Shown: in pieces, positions 26,223-33,743 of the stretch
Layout: each line of letters opens with the position of its first letter
Numbering within the stretch: position 1 is the stretch's first letter
NCBI RefSeq assembly: GCF_001612885.1
Contig: NZ_BDBH01000004.1
Span: 496,001-560,000, forward strand
Reading direction: 5' to 3'
DNA from: Nocardia harenae NBRC 108248
GTDB taxonomy: Bacteria; Actinomycetota; Actinomycetes; Mycobacteriales; Mycobacteriaceae
Length of the DNA stretch: 64,000 nucleotides
Program-made: the position numbers and the translations under genes
The notes under the pieces: model-generated
What the model was told of the DNA's origin: nothing
The model's database searches: none
What the model saw: only the letters and a program-made list of their open reading frames with translations

Positions 26223-27998
26223 GTGTTCGAATCAGTGCTGATCGCCAATCGAGGCGAGATCGCGTGCCGGCTGATCCGGGCGTGCCGGGAACTCGGGGTG
26301 CGCACGGTGGCCGTCTACTCCGAGGCCGACCGGGATGCTCCGCACGTCCGCCTCGCCGACGAGGCGCACCTGCTCGGCCCCGCGGTCGCGAGCGAGAGTT
26401 ACCTCGATGTCGCGCGGATTCTCCGGGTGGCGCGGGAGGCGGGCGCCGAGGCGATCCACCCCGGCTACGGATTCCTCTCGGAGAACGCCGAATTCGCCCG
26501 TGCCGTGGCAGACGCCGGGCTGGCGTTCGTCGGGCCCCCGGCCGCGGCCATCGAGTCGATGGGGGACAAGCTGTCCGCCCGCGAGGTCGCGGGCAAGGCG
26601 GGCGTCCCCGTCGTTCCCGGCACCACCAGCCCGGTCACCGACGCCGCGGAGGCCATCGCCTTCGGCGCCGAGCACGGGTATCCGGTGGCGGTGAAGGCCA
26701 TGTTCGGCGGGGGCGGCCGCGGCATGAAGATCGTCACCGATGCCGCCGCGATGGCGGAGGCCCTGGAGAGCGCGCAGCGTGAGGCGGCGGCGTCGTTCGG
26801 GCGCGGCGAGTGCTACCTCGAGCGCTATCTGGAGCGGCCCCGCCACATCGAGGTGCAGATCCTGGCCGATACCGACGGCACCGTCATCCACCTGGGCGAC
26901 CGGGACTGCTCGCTGCAACGCCGTCATCAGAAGCTCATCGAGGAGGCACCCGCGCCGGGCCTGGCCCCGGCGGTGCGCGCCGCCATCGCGCGGGCCGCGG
27001 TGGAGGTGTCGCGGGCCATGGGCTACGTCAACGCGGGCACCTGCGAATTCCTGCTCGACGCCGACGGCGAGACGTTCTACTTCCTGGAGATGAACACCCG
27101 GCTGCAGGTCGAGCACCCGGTGACCGAACTGATCACCGGCGTCGACCTGGTGCACGCTCAGCTGCGGATCGCCGCGGGCGCGGGAATGGGGCTGACCCAG
27201 GACGACATCCGCCCCCGCGGCCACGCCATCGAGGCGCGGATCAACGCCGAGGACCCGCACCGGGGTTTCGTCCCGACCCCGGGGACCATCGTCGATCTCG
27301 CCCCGCCGCTGGGGCCCGGCGTCCGCTTCGACGTCGCCGCACGGGCCGGGTACGAGGTGCCGCCGTACTACGACTCGCTGATCGGCAAGCTGGTGGTGTG
27401 GGCGGCGGACCGCGACACCGCCATCGCCCGCCTGCGGCTCGCCCTCGACGAACTCGTCATCACCGGCATCCCGACCACGACGCCGTTTCACCGGCTCGCC
27501 GTGCGCCACCCGCAGTTCGCCGCGGTCGAGCACTCCACCGTCTCCGTCGAGCGGGAATGGGAGCTGAGCGGGCTGCCCGCGCACGACACCGGCGATCGAG
27601 AAAGTGAGCAGTCCATGGTTTCCAGCAGCCCGCAGCGGCGGTCCGTCCGCGACGTCGAACTGACGATCGGCGGCCGCGCCACCTACGTGACGGTGTACGG
27701 CGCCGCGGCGGCGCCGCCCGAGCCCGCGGCGCAGACCCGGCGGCAGCGGGAGCGGGCCGACCGGGCCGCCGATCCGGTGCACGCCGGCCCCGAACTCACC
27801 GCCCCGATGCAGGGCACGGTGGTCAAGGTGGCGGTCGCCGACCGCGATCCGGTGACCGCGGGCGACCTGATCTGCATCCTGGAGGCGATGAAGATGGAGA
27901 ACCACATCGTCGCCCATCGGGACGGGGTGGTCACCGTGCACCGGCACCCCGGCGATGCGGTGGAGAAGGACACGGTGCTCGCGGTCATCCAGGACTGA
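26223..27998 (+). CDS. Biotin-dependent acyl-CoA carboxylase alpha subunit (biotin carboxylase + biotin carrier)
   Basis: A 591-aa protein. Residues 1-450 are biotin carboxylase: VLIANRGEIACRLIRACREL at the N-terminus, the HPGYGFLSENAEFA region, the ATP-grasp loop MFGGGGRGMKI, and EMNTRLQVEHPVTE. After a variable linker rich in Arg and Ala, the biotin-carrier domain ends the protein, with the biotinyl Lys at about 557 in LEAMKMENH. It carboxylates biotin with ATP and bicarbonate. GTG at 26223 is used. No beta subunit is adjacent; the one at 6710 shares the motif B operator. Confidence 0.93.
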   Translation: MFESVLIANRGEIACRLIRACRELGVRTVAVYSEADRDAPHVRLADEAHLLGPAVASESYLDVARILRVAREAGAEAIHPGYGFLSENAEFARAVADAGLAFVGPPAAAIESMGDKLSAREVAGKAGVPVVPGTTSPVTDAAEAIAFGAEHGYPVAVKAMFGGGGRGMKIVTDAAAMAEALESAQREAAASFGRGECYLERYLERPRHIEVQILADTDGTVIHLGDRDCSLQRRHQKLIEEAPAPGLAPAVRAAIARAAVEVSRAMGYVNAGTCEFLLDADGETFYFLEMNTRLQVEHPVTELITGVDLVHAQLRIAAGAGMGLTQDDIRPRGHAIEARINAEDPHRGFVPTPGTIVDLAPPLGPGVRFDVAARAGYEVPPYYDSLIGKLVVWAADRDTAIARLRLALDELVITGIPTTTPFHRLAVRHPQFAAVEHSTVSVEREWELSGLPAHDTGDRESEQSMVSSSPQRRSVRDVELTIGGRATYVTVYGAAAAPPEPAAQTRRQRERADRAADPVHAGPELTAPMQGTVVKVAVADRDPVTAGDLICILEAMKMENHIVAHRDGVVTVHRHPGDAVEKDTVLAVIQD

Positions 27999-28001
27999 CG
28001 A

Positions 28002-28042
28002 CACGACGGTGCCTGCCGGGAATCCCGGCAGGCACCGTCGTG
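28002..28042. terminator. Strong bidirectional terminator hairpin
   Basis: A perfect 19-bp stem (CACGACGGTGCCTGCCGGG at 28002-28020, complement at 28024-28042) with a 3-nt AAT loop lies between the convergent carboxylase alpha and Ltp2-like genes. Confidence 0.82.
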
Positions 28043-28050
28043 CCGGGATA

Positions 28051-29262
28051 TCACACCGGCGATCTGCTCAGCACGGCGCCGGAGCCGATGTTCATCAGCC
28101 CGCTGACCACGACGACATTGTCCGCCTTCGCGATCTGGCGCGGCCCGGCGCGCCCCTGGACCTGCAGGGTGGCCTCGACCCAGTGCCCCATGCCGTGCAG
28201 CCTGCCCTCGCTCAGGTTGCCGCCGTGGGTGTTGATCGGGAACTCGCCCTCGATGTCGATCCGGCCGCCCTGGATGAACTCGTACGCCTCGCCCTCGCCG
28301 CAGAAGCCGAGTCCCTCCAGCCAGAAGTAGACGTCGGGCGCCCAGCCGTCGTAGAGCATGGCGGCGTCGATGTCGGCGGGGCGCAACCCCGATGTGCTCC
28401 ACAGCCCCCGGCCGATCGTCTCCGCGGTGTGGGTCATCTGTTCGAACATGCGCGGGCCGATCCCGCTCACGAGTCCGCTGATCGAGCGCGGCTCCAGCCC
28501 CTTCTTGATGCCGGACTGCCCGAGCCCGGTGATGTAGGCGGGCGGGTTCGGCAGCTCCCCGGCGAGGTCTGCTCTGGTCATGACGATGGCGGCGACGCCG
28601 TCGACCGGGATGTCGCAGTCGAACAGGCACATCGGATCGGCGATCATCCGCGCGTTCATGTACTCCTCGACCGTCAGCGGGGTGTCGCGGAAGAACGCGT
28701 TGGGGTTGAGATTGGCGCCCCTGCGCTGGGCGACCGCGAGCGTCGCCAGGTGCTCGCGTTTCGCGCCGTAGCGCTTCATGTAGCGCATGTAGGCGGGGGC
28801 GAACTCGGCGATCGCGCTCGATTTGCCGTACGGCAGGGTGTAGGCCAGATTCCCCGGCGCCTCGACGTCGCTCTCGATCGGCTGGTAGCTGCCGCCCGCC
28901 ACGAACGACATGGCCCGCCAGACCACGGCGTAGTCGCAGCGGTTGTGCGCGAGCGCGTGCGCGGCCTGCTCGATCGCCGTGCTCACATTGCCGTTCTGGG
29001 TCTCGGCCCACCACCGGATATTGCGGAAGCCGAGGTTGTGCACGAGCCAGCCGACGCTGACGAACTGGGTGCCGTCGGTGGGGCCCTCCGGGAACTGCGG
29101 GAAGGTCGCGGCGCCGTCGACGTCGTCGAGCTCGATGCCCGCGTCCCGGACGGCGGCGAGCACGGCGTCCTTGGCGAGCAGGCCGAGCGGCCGGGTGAGC
29201 CTGCGGCCCACCTCGGAGTAGCCGACGCCGACGATCGCGACCGGGTTGTCAGGGCTGAACAT
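28051..29262 (-). CDS. Thiolase-fold protein without catalytic Cys, Ltp2 aldolase-like
   Basis: A 403-aa thiolase-superfamily protein. Where thiolases have the nucleophile, this one reads WWAETQNGNVSTAIEQAAHAL, with no Cys. Its C-terminus has INTHGGNLSEGRLHGMGHWVEA instead of the GHPxGATG motif. The same replacements mark the lipid-transfer-protein-like aldolases such as Ltp2, which cleave a tertiary 3-hydroxyacyl-CoA in sterol side-chain degradation together with a DUF35 partner. The gene overlaps the DUF35 gene (29249) by 14 bases, so the two are probably one complex. It is the last gene of its operon. A retro-aldol step is my inference. Confidence 0.85.
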   Translation of the reverse strand: MFSPDNPVAIVGVGYSEVGRRLTRPLGLLAKDAVLAAVRDAGIELDDVDGAATFPQFPEGPTDGTQFVSVGWLVHNLGFRNIRWWAETQNGNVSTAIEQAAHALAHNRCDYAVVWRAMSFVAGGSYQPIESDVEAPGNLAYTLPYGKSSAIAEFAPAYMRYMKRYGAKREHLATLAVAQRRGANLNPNAFFRDTPLTVEEYMNARMIADPMCLFDCDIPVDGVAAIVMTRADLAGELPNPPAYITGLGQSGIKKGLEPRSISGLVSGIGPRMFEQMTHTAETIGRGLWSTSGLRPADIDAAMLYDGWAPDVYFWLEGLGFCGEGEAYEFIQGGRIDIEGEFPINTHGGNLSEGRLHGMGHWVEATLQVQGRAGPRQIAKADNVVVVSGLMNIGSGAVLSRSPV

Positions 29263-29683
29263 CGTCGTCTCCTCGCAAGCGGAACTGCAGCAGCACCTGG
29301 TCGCCGCGCGGCTCGAAGTCCGCGACGACCGGGAGGTCGATGTCGAGGGCGTCGAAGTCGTACTCGCCGACCAGGTTGGTCACCAGCACCAGCGAGGGCT
29401 GCTCCTCGAGGGCGACGGAGACGAGCACGTACGGCACGTCGCCGGCGAACGCGGCCACCCAGGTCTGGTGCACCGCGGTGAAGGCGTAGATCGTGCCCCG
29501 GCCGGAGACCTGGGTCCAGGCGAACTCCTCGCCGAGGCACTCCGGGCAGAGCATCCGCCGCCGCTGGCTGTACCAGCCGCAGGAGGTGCAGCGCGAGAGC
29601 ACCACCCGGTGCTCGCGCAGGGCGTCCCAGTAGGGCCGGTCGGCCTCGGTGGGGATCGGGATCGGTTTTTCCAGGCTTGTCAT
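29249..29683 (-). CDS. Zn-ribbon/OB-fold (DUF35) acyl-CoA-binding partner
   Basis: A 144-aa protein. The N-terminal rubredoxin-like zinc ribbon has Cys32, Cys35, Cys46 and Cys49 (SRCTSCGWY and MLCPECLG). An OB-fold follows, with GRGTIYAFTAVHQ and PYVLVSVALEE. DUF35 proteins partner thiolase-fold enzymes and help bind the CoA substrate. It overlaps the Ltp2-like gene, so the pair is translationally linked. It is a distant paralogue of the DUF35 protein at 32161. Confidence 0.9.
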   Translation of the reverse strand: MTSLEKPIPIPTEADRPYWDALREHRVVLSRCTSCGWYSQRRRMLCPECLGEEFAWTQVSGRGTIYAFTAVHQTWVAAFAGDVPYVLVSVALEEQPSLVLVTNLVGEYDFDALDIDLPVVADFEPRGDQVLLQFRLRGDDDVQP

Positions 29684-29711
29684 GTACTGCCTACTCGATG
29701 TCGTCGGCCGG

Positions 29712-30464
29712 TCAGGACGGCCGCGTGTACAGGCTCTTGCCGCCGCAGACGTAGAGCAGCTGCCCGGTGGTCGAGCCGCCCGCGGGCCCCGCGAAGTAGG
29801 ACACCGCCCAGGCGACGTCCTCGGGCTTGCCGATGACGCCGGTGGGCTGGGCGGCGAGCAGCCGCTCCATGACCTCGGGGGTCTCGTTGCGGATCAGGGG
29901 GGTGTCGATCAGCCCGGGTGCGATCGCGTTGACGGTGATCCCGTAGCGGGCCAGCTCGATGGCGGTGGAGCGGGTGAAGGAGACCACCCCGCCCTTGGAC
30001 GCCGCGTACGCGGACTGCCCGAACCAGCCGAGCCAGGCCCTGGAGGCGATATTGACGATGCGGCCGGAGCGCCTGCCGATCATGCCGCGGGCCGCGGCGC
30101 GCGAGCAGTTCATCACCCCGGTCAGGTTGACCGCGATGGTGCGGTTCCAGTCCTCGTCGGTCAGCTTGCGGAGCGCCCCGTTGATGCTGATGCCCGCGTT
30201 GTTGACCAGGATGTCGAGCGGGCCGTAGCGCTCCTCGGCGGCCGCCACCATCGCGTCGGCGTCGGTGGCCGAGGTGATGTCGGCGGCGGCCGCGGCGGCG
30301 GTGTGCCCCGCCGCGGTGAGCGCGGCCGCGGCGCGCTCGGCGCCGTCGGCGGAGCGGTCCGCGATGGTGACGGCGGCGCCCTGCGCGGCGAGTTCGGTGG
30401 CGATGGCGAGCCCGATGCCCTGGGCCGCGCCGGTGACGACGGCGGTCTTTCCCCGGAGATTCAC
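29712..30464 (-). CDS. SDR-family dehydrogenase, probable active subunit of an SDR pair
   Basis: A 250-aa classical SDR with all key residues: TGAAQGIG (11-18), NNAG near 90, Ser in NIASRAWLG, and YAASK near 151. The C-terminus GQLLYVCGGKSLYTRPS is unusual and resembles that of the neighbouring degenerate SDR (GQVLFCCGGSSLLSSLSV). It therefore probably forms a hetero-oligomer in which only this subunit binds NAD. By analogy to BbsD it would oxidise a 3-hydroxyacyl-CoA. It lies 13 bases after the degenerate SDR gene. Confidence 0.9.
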   Translation of the reverse strand: MNLRGKTAVVTGAAQGIGLAIATELAAQGAAVTIADRSADGAERAAAALTAAGHTAAAAAADITSATDADAMVAAAEERYGPLDILVNNAGISINGALRKLTDEDWNRTIAVNLTGVMNCSRAAARGMIGRRSGRIVNIASRAWLGWFGQSAYAASKGGVVSFTRSTAIELARYGITVNAIAPGLIDTPLIRNETPEVMERLLAAQPTGVIGKPEDVAWAVSYFAGPAGGSTTGQLLYVCGGKSLYTRPS

Positions 30465-30477
30465 GATGCTGGTCCTC

Positions 30478-31017
30478 TCACACGCTCAGGCTGGACAGCA
30501 GGCTGGATCCGCCGCAGCAGAACAGGACCTGCCCGGTGATGTAGCTGCTGCGGGGGTCGGCGAGGAAGGCCGCCGTCGCCGCGACGTCCTCGGTGGCGAC
30601 GGGTTCGGGCAGCAGGCCGCGCACGTCGTCGGCCGCGGGGTCGCCGGGCGCGATCAGGTTCACCCGTACCTGCCGTGGCGCCAGCTCGAGGGCGAGGCTG
30701 CGCACCGCCGAGGCGAGCGCCCCGGCGATCGCGGCCGCCTCCGCCCGCTGCGCGCTGCCGAGCTGGTCGCGGCTGCCGATCACGACGATCGCGCCACCGC
30801 CGCCTGCGGCGTCCCGGAAGCGCCAGCGCCGCGCGCCGTCGAGCAACCGCCCCACGACCCCGCTGTCGGCCCGGCCGCCGGCGAGCCCGGCGTCCACGAC
30901 GACGGCGTCGACCGCGCTGTCGCGGTCCGCGGTGACCTCCCACCCCGACTCGAGCAGCTGTGCCGACACGATCTCGGTGAGCGGTGTCGGTTCGGATTCG
31001 ATGCGTACGACGGGCAT
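30478..31017 (-). CDS. Degenerate SDR, probable inactive partner subunit
   Basis: A 179-aa SDR-like protein that lacks the catalytic machinery. The N-terminus (MPVVRIESEPTPLTEIVSAQ) has no TGxxxGxG, and the protein is about 70 residues shorter than a normal SDR. At the active site the usual Tyr and Lys are replaced: GSAQRAEAAAIAG places Gln90 and Ala94 there. The downstream strand RVNLIAPGDP and the C-terminus GQVLFCCGGSSL remain. Frame and codon use are intact, so it is a maintained gene rather than debris. Its position between a thiolase and an active SDR matches BbsC, an inactive subunit of the BbsCD dehydrogenase. Confidence 0.85.
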   Translation of the reverse strand: MPVVRIESEPTPLTEIVSAQLLESGWEVTADRDSAVDAVVVDAGLAGGRADSGVVGRLLDGARRWRFRDAAGGGGAIVVIGSRDQLGSAQRAEAAAIAGALASAVRSLALELAPRQVRVNLIAPGDPAADDVRGLLPEPVATEDVAATAAFLADPRSSYITGQVLFCCGGSSLLSSLSV

Positions 31018-31018
31018 G

Positions 31019-32164
31019 TCAGGCCTCCGCGGTGAGGATGTGGACGGAGCAGGCGCCGTTGTCGACGCCGAAGATGCCGCCGCCGGTGGTGTGGGTCAGC
31101 GCGACCTGCGCACCGGGCACCTGGAGGTCGCCGGCGGCGCCGATGAGCTGCCAGTAGGACTCGGCGAGCTGGCTGACGCCGGTGGCGCCGACCGGGTGGC
31201 CGCGGGAGAGCAGGCCGCCGCTCGGGCTGACCGCCACCCGGCCGTCGACGGCGAACTCGCCGTTCGCCACCGCCCGGTACGCCTTGCCGCGCTCGGCCAG
31301 CCCGAGCGCCTCGGTGTGCAGGAACTCGGCGATGGCGAAGGCGTCGTGCAGCTCGACCAGGTCGAGATCGGCCGGGGTGATCCCGGACATGGCGTAGGCC
31401 GCCTCCGCGGCGCGAGCGGTGATGTCGGGCCAGGTCATGTCGCGGAAGGAGGTGTGGAACTGTCCCGATCGGACCACGCTGGCGGCGACCCTGGCCGTCG
31501 GCCTGCCCAGTTCCCTGGCGAAGTCCTCGCTGCACAGCAGCACCGCCGCCGCGCCGTCGCTGTTCGGGCAGCAGTGGAACAGGTGCAGCGGATCGGCGAT
31601 CGGGCGCGACTGCTCGACCTGCTCCGCGGTGACCGCGGCGCGCAGGTGCGCGCGCGAGTTGCGGGCGCCGTTGCCGCGGTTCTTGACCGCCACATTGGTC
31701 AGGTCGGCGACGGTGGCGCCGGTTTCGGAGAGGTAGCGCTGGGCGCGCATGGCGTAGGTCGCGGGCATCACGACGCCCTGGTCGATCTCGATATCGGCGG
31801 TGGTGAGCGGCAGCGTCCCGCCGCCGAAGGCGGAGAGGTTCTCCACGCCGACCACGAGCACGCAGTCGTAGACGCCTGCGGCGACGCCCTGCCACGCCAG
31901 GTGCACGGCGGATCCGCCGCTGGCGCAGGCGTTCTCGACGGTGAACACCGGCTGGCCGGAGACCCCGACGCGCTGCAGGATGCGCTGCGCGACGAGCGAG
32001 CCGCCGTAGACCGAGCCGACGAATCCGGCCTGCACCGCCTCCGGCGCGACGCCGGTGTCGGCGAGCAGCGCCGCCGCCGCCGAGATGCCGAGGTCGGCTG
32101 CGGACATGTCCCGGTGCTTGCCGAAGGGGTGCACGGCGGCGCCGGCGATATAGACGTTCTTCAC
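31019..32164 (-). CDS. Thiolase-superfamily protein with catalytic Cys, BbsB-like
   Basis: A 381-aa thiolase-fold protein. The nucleophile is kept at Cys80 in VENACASGG, ELHDAFAIAE is near residue 270, and the His is in GGLLSRGHPVGATG. It therefore should perform true thiolysis, unlike the paralogue at 28051. The GTG start overlaps the upstream DUF35 stop as GTGA. A thiolase with a small zinc-finger/OB partner is the BbsAB arrangement, which cleaves benzoylsuccinyl-CoA. The substrate here is unknown. Confidence 0.9.
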   Translation of the reverse strand: MKNVYIAGAAVHPFGKHRDMSAADLGISAAAALLADTGVAPEAVQAGFVGSVYGGSLVAQRILQRVGVSGQPVFTVENACASGGSAVHLAWQGVAAGVYDCVLVVGVENLSAFGGGTLPLTTADIEIDQGVVMPATYAMRAQRYLSETGATVADLTNVAVKNRGNGARNSRAHLRAAVTAEQVEQSRPIADPLHLFHCCPNSDGAAAVLLCSEDFARELGRPTARVAASVVRSGQFHTSFRDMTWPDITARAAEAAYAMSGITPADLDLVELHDAFAIAEFLHTEALGLAERGKAYRAVANGEFAVDGRVAVSPSGGLLSRGHPVGATGVSQLAESYWQLIGAAGDLQVPGAQVALTHTTGGGIFGVDNGACSVHILTAEA

Positions 32165-32607
32165 TGCTGGCCACCTTCGGTCGGGGCGTTGATGTCGTGG
32201 GGAAGCGGGCGGGCCACGTAGGAGAGGAGCGTGGTGCCGTTCCGGTCGCCGATCTCGCCGAGCTCGAGCCGCACGGTCGTGTCCGGGGTGAGCGCCGCGT
32301 CGGCGGCGGTGTGCGCGAGCAGCCGGACCCCGTCGATATCGACGTAGCTCAGCACATAGGGCGCGGGGAATCCCGGCGGGCCGACCCGGACGACGGTGGA
32401 GGCGTAGGCCACCCCGGTCGGACCGCTCTCGATGTCGGCGACGTCGGTTCCGGCGCAGTGCGAGCAGATCGACACCGGCGGGAACCAGCGGCTGTGGCAG
32501 GTGTGGCACTCGGTGATCCGCAGCCGCACGCCGCCGTCGTCGTGGGTGAAGTAGGCACCGGCCACGACTTCGGTGGCGGGAGTGGAAGATTCGGTCTCGG
32601 TGGACAT
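32161..32607 (-). CDS. Zn-ribbon/OB-fold (DUF35) protein, BbsA-like
   Basis: A 148-aa protein with zinc-ribbon cysteines 34, 37, 48 and 51 (TECHTCHSRW and SICSHCAG), then an OB-fold (GVAYASTVVRVG, PYVLSYVDIDG). I start it at ATG 32607, the base that also begins the complement of the hydratase stop, so the genes abut; an in-frame ATG 87 bases upstream lies inside the hydratase. It should be a subunit of the thiolase encoded next. Confidence 0.9.
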   Translation of the reverse strand: MSTETESSTPATEVVAGAYFTHDDGGVRLRITECHTCHSRWFPPVSICSHCAGTDVADIESGPTGVAYASTVVRVGPPGFPAPYVLSYVDIDGVRLLAHTAADAALTPDTTVRLELGEIGDRNGTTLLSYVARPLPHDINAPTEGGQQ

Positions 32608-33437
32608 CAGTGACCTCCGTAGGCAGGGTCGCGTCGTTCGGTGAAGGCCAGGCGCCCCTCGGCCCGGTCCGCGGTATCGCGCAGCAGCCCCCACATCGCC
32701 TGCTCCATCGCGATGGCGTGGCTGAGCGGGAGGTCGTAGCTGCGCTGGGCGAGGCTGCTGATCGCGCGGACCGAGAGCGGGCCGTTGGCCGCGATCCGGC
32801 GGGCCAGCCCGAGCGCCGCCTCCAGCAGGTCGTCCGGCTCGTACACGTCGCTGACCAGCCCGACGCGCAGCGCCTCGGCGGCGTCGATCCGGTCGCCGGT
32901 GAGCAGCATCTTCATCGCCACCGCGGGCGGGACGGCGCGCAGCAGGCGGGACAGCCCGCCGACCGCGGGCAGGCTCGCCCAGCGGGCCTCCGGCAGCGAG
33001 AAGGTCGCGTTGCTGGACGCGATCCGCAGATCGCAGTCGAGCGCGATCTCCAGCCCGCCGCCCGCGGCGTGGCCGTTGATCGCGGCGATCAGCGGTTTGC
33101 CGACGGCGATCTGGCTGAGCGTGATCGCCCGGACGTATCCGCCGTCGGCCACTCCCTGCTCCCAGGGGGCGAGCAGCGCCGCCGCGAAGGGCGCGCCCTC
33201 CGGGGGTGTGCGGCGCAGGTCGGAGCCGGCGCAGAACGCGCGCCGCCCCGCCCCCGTGAGGACGGCGACCGCGAGCGAGCTGTCGTCGCGGAACTCCTCG
33301 AGGGCGTGGCGCAGCAGCACCATCGAATCCGGGTCGAGGGCGTTGTGCACCTCCTCCCGATCGAGCCGGACGACCAGGATCGCGCCGTCTCGTTCCGTGG
33401 TGACGCCCGGGCGTGGTGACTCGCCGGTATCGGACAT
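32607..33437 (-). CDS. Enoyl-CoA hydratase/isomerase, first gene of the operon
   Basis: A 276-aa crotonase with FCAGSDLRRTP, INGHAAGGGLEIALDCD and FSLPEARWASLPAVGG; both glutamate positions are kept. ATG at 33437 follows AGGAG by seven bases; an in-frame ATG 114 bases upstream would overlap the promoter. It heads the minus-strand operon controlled by motif A and corresponds in role to BbsH. Confidence 0.92.
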   Translation of the reverse strand: MSDTGESPRPGVTTERDGAILVVRLDREEVHNALDPDSMVLLRHALEEFRDDSSLAVAVLTGAGRRAFCAGSDLRRTPPEGAPFAAALLAPWEQGVADGGYVRAITLSQIAVGKPLIAAINGHAAGGGLEIALDCDLRIASSNATFSLPEARWASLPAVGGLSRLLRAVPPAVAMKMLLTGDRIDAAEALRVGLVSDVYEPDDLLEAALGLARRIAANGPLSVRAISSLAQRSYDLPLSHAIAMEQAMWGLLRDTADRAEGRLAFTERRDPAYGGH

Positions 33438-33475
33438 CGGAATTCTCCTATCGGGTGCTCTCGGATGGTTCTGCG

Positions 33476-33505
33476 ACGTTAACCAACGAGTTGGTTGAAA
33501 GTCAA
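33476..33505 (-). promoter_or_regulatory. Promoter of the minus-strand operon with motif A operator in the spacer
   Basis: -35 TTGACT (complement of 33500-33505) and -10 TAACGT (complement of 33476-33481) are 18 bp apart. The spacer and -10 edge hold the best motif A site, AACCAACGAGTTGGTT (33481-33496), with 7-bp perfect arms. Confidence 0.8.
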
Positions 33506-33534
33506 CGAGCCTGGTAGAGCGTGAATGCGCCGCC

Positions 33535-33574
33535 AACCAAACGGTTGACACTCAATTAACTAGTTGGTTAGTCT
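33535..33574 (+). promoter_or_regulatory. Promoter of the plus-strand CaiB operon with motif A operator in the spacer
   Basis: -35 TTGACA (33545-33550) and -10 TAGTCT (33569-33574) are 18 bp apart. The spacer holds AATTAACTAGTTGGTT (33554-33569), 13 of 16 identical to the site at 33481. A weaker repeat, AACC-AAAC-GGTT (33535-33546), overlaps the -35. Both divergent promoters thus carry the operator in the same place. Transcription would start near 33581. Confidence 0.8.
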
Positions 33575-33677
33575 ATGCGGCACCCGCTCGACGAGGAGAA
33601 CCGGCCGGTGCTCCAGGCCCCGGTTCGTCGCCCGATCGCGGCCCTCAGCCCTGTGCAGCGAGCACGAAAGGAACGAC

Positions 33678-33743
33678 ATGCCGCACGACCATTCCGCTCC
33701 ACCGACCGCGGCGGCGCCGCCCGTCCCGCGAGCCGCGCCGTGA
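33678..33743 (+). CDS. Possible 21-aa Pro/Ala-rich leader peptide
   Basis: An ATG at 33678 follows the ribosome site AAAGGAAC and opens 21 codons beginning MPHDHSAPPTAAAPPVPRAA. Its TGA (33741-33743) overlaps the GTG of the CaiB gene as GTGA. The CaiB start has no ribosome site of its own, so its translation may be coupled to this frame. The alternative, that the CaiB frame starts at the ATG at 33575, is excluded if transcription starts near 33581. Confidence 0.4.
   Translation: MPHDHSAPPTAAAPPVPRAAP

Noticed and set aside
33481-33569. Motif A as a KstR site because it contains AAC-N2-GTT
   Set aside because: The core matches, but the outer T and A of the KstR consensus are missing and the arms extend as CC/GG instead. 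Two local TetR genes are better candidates.
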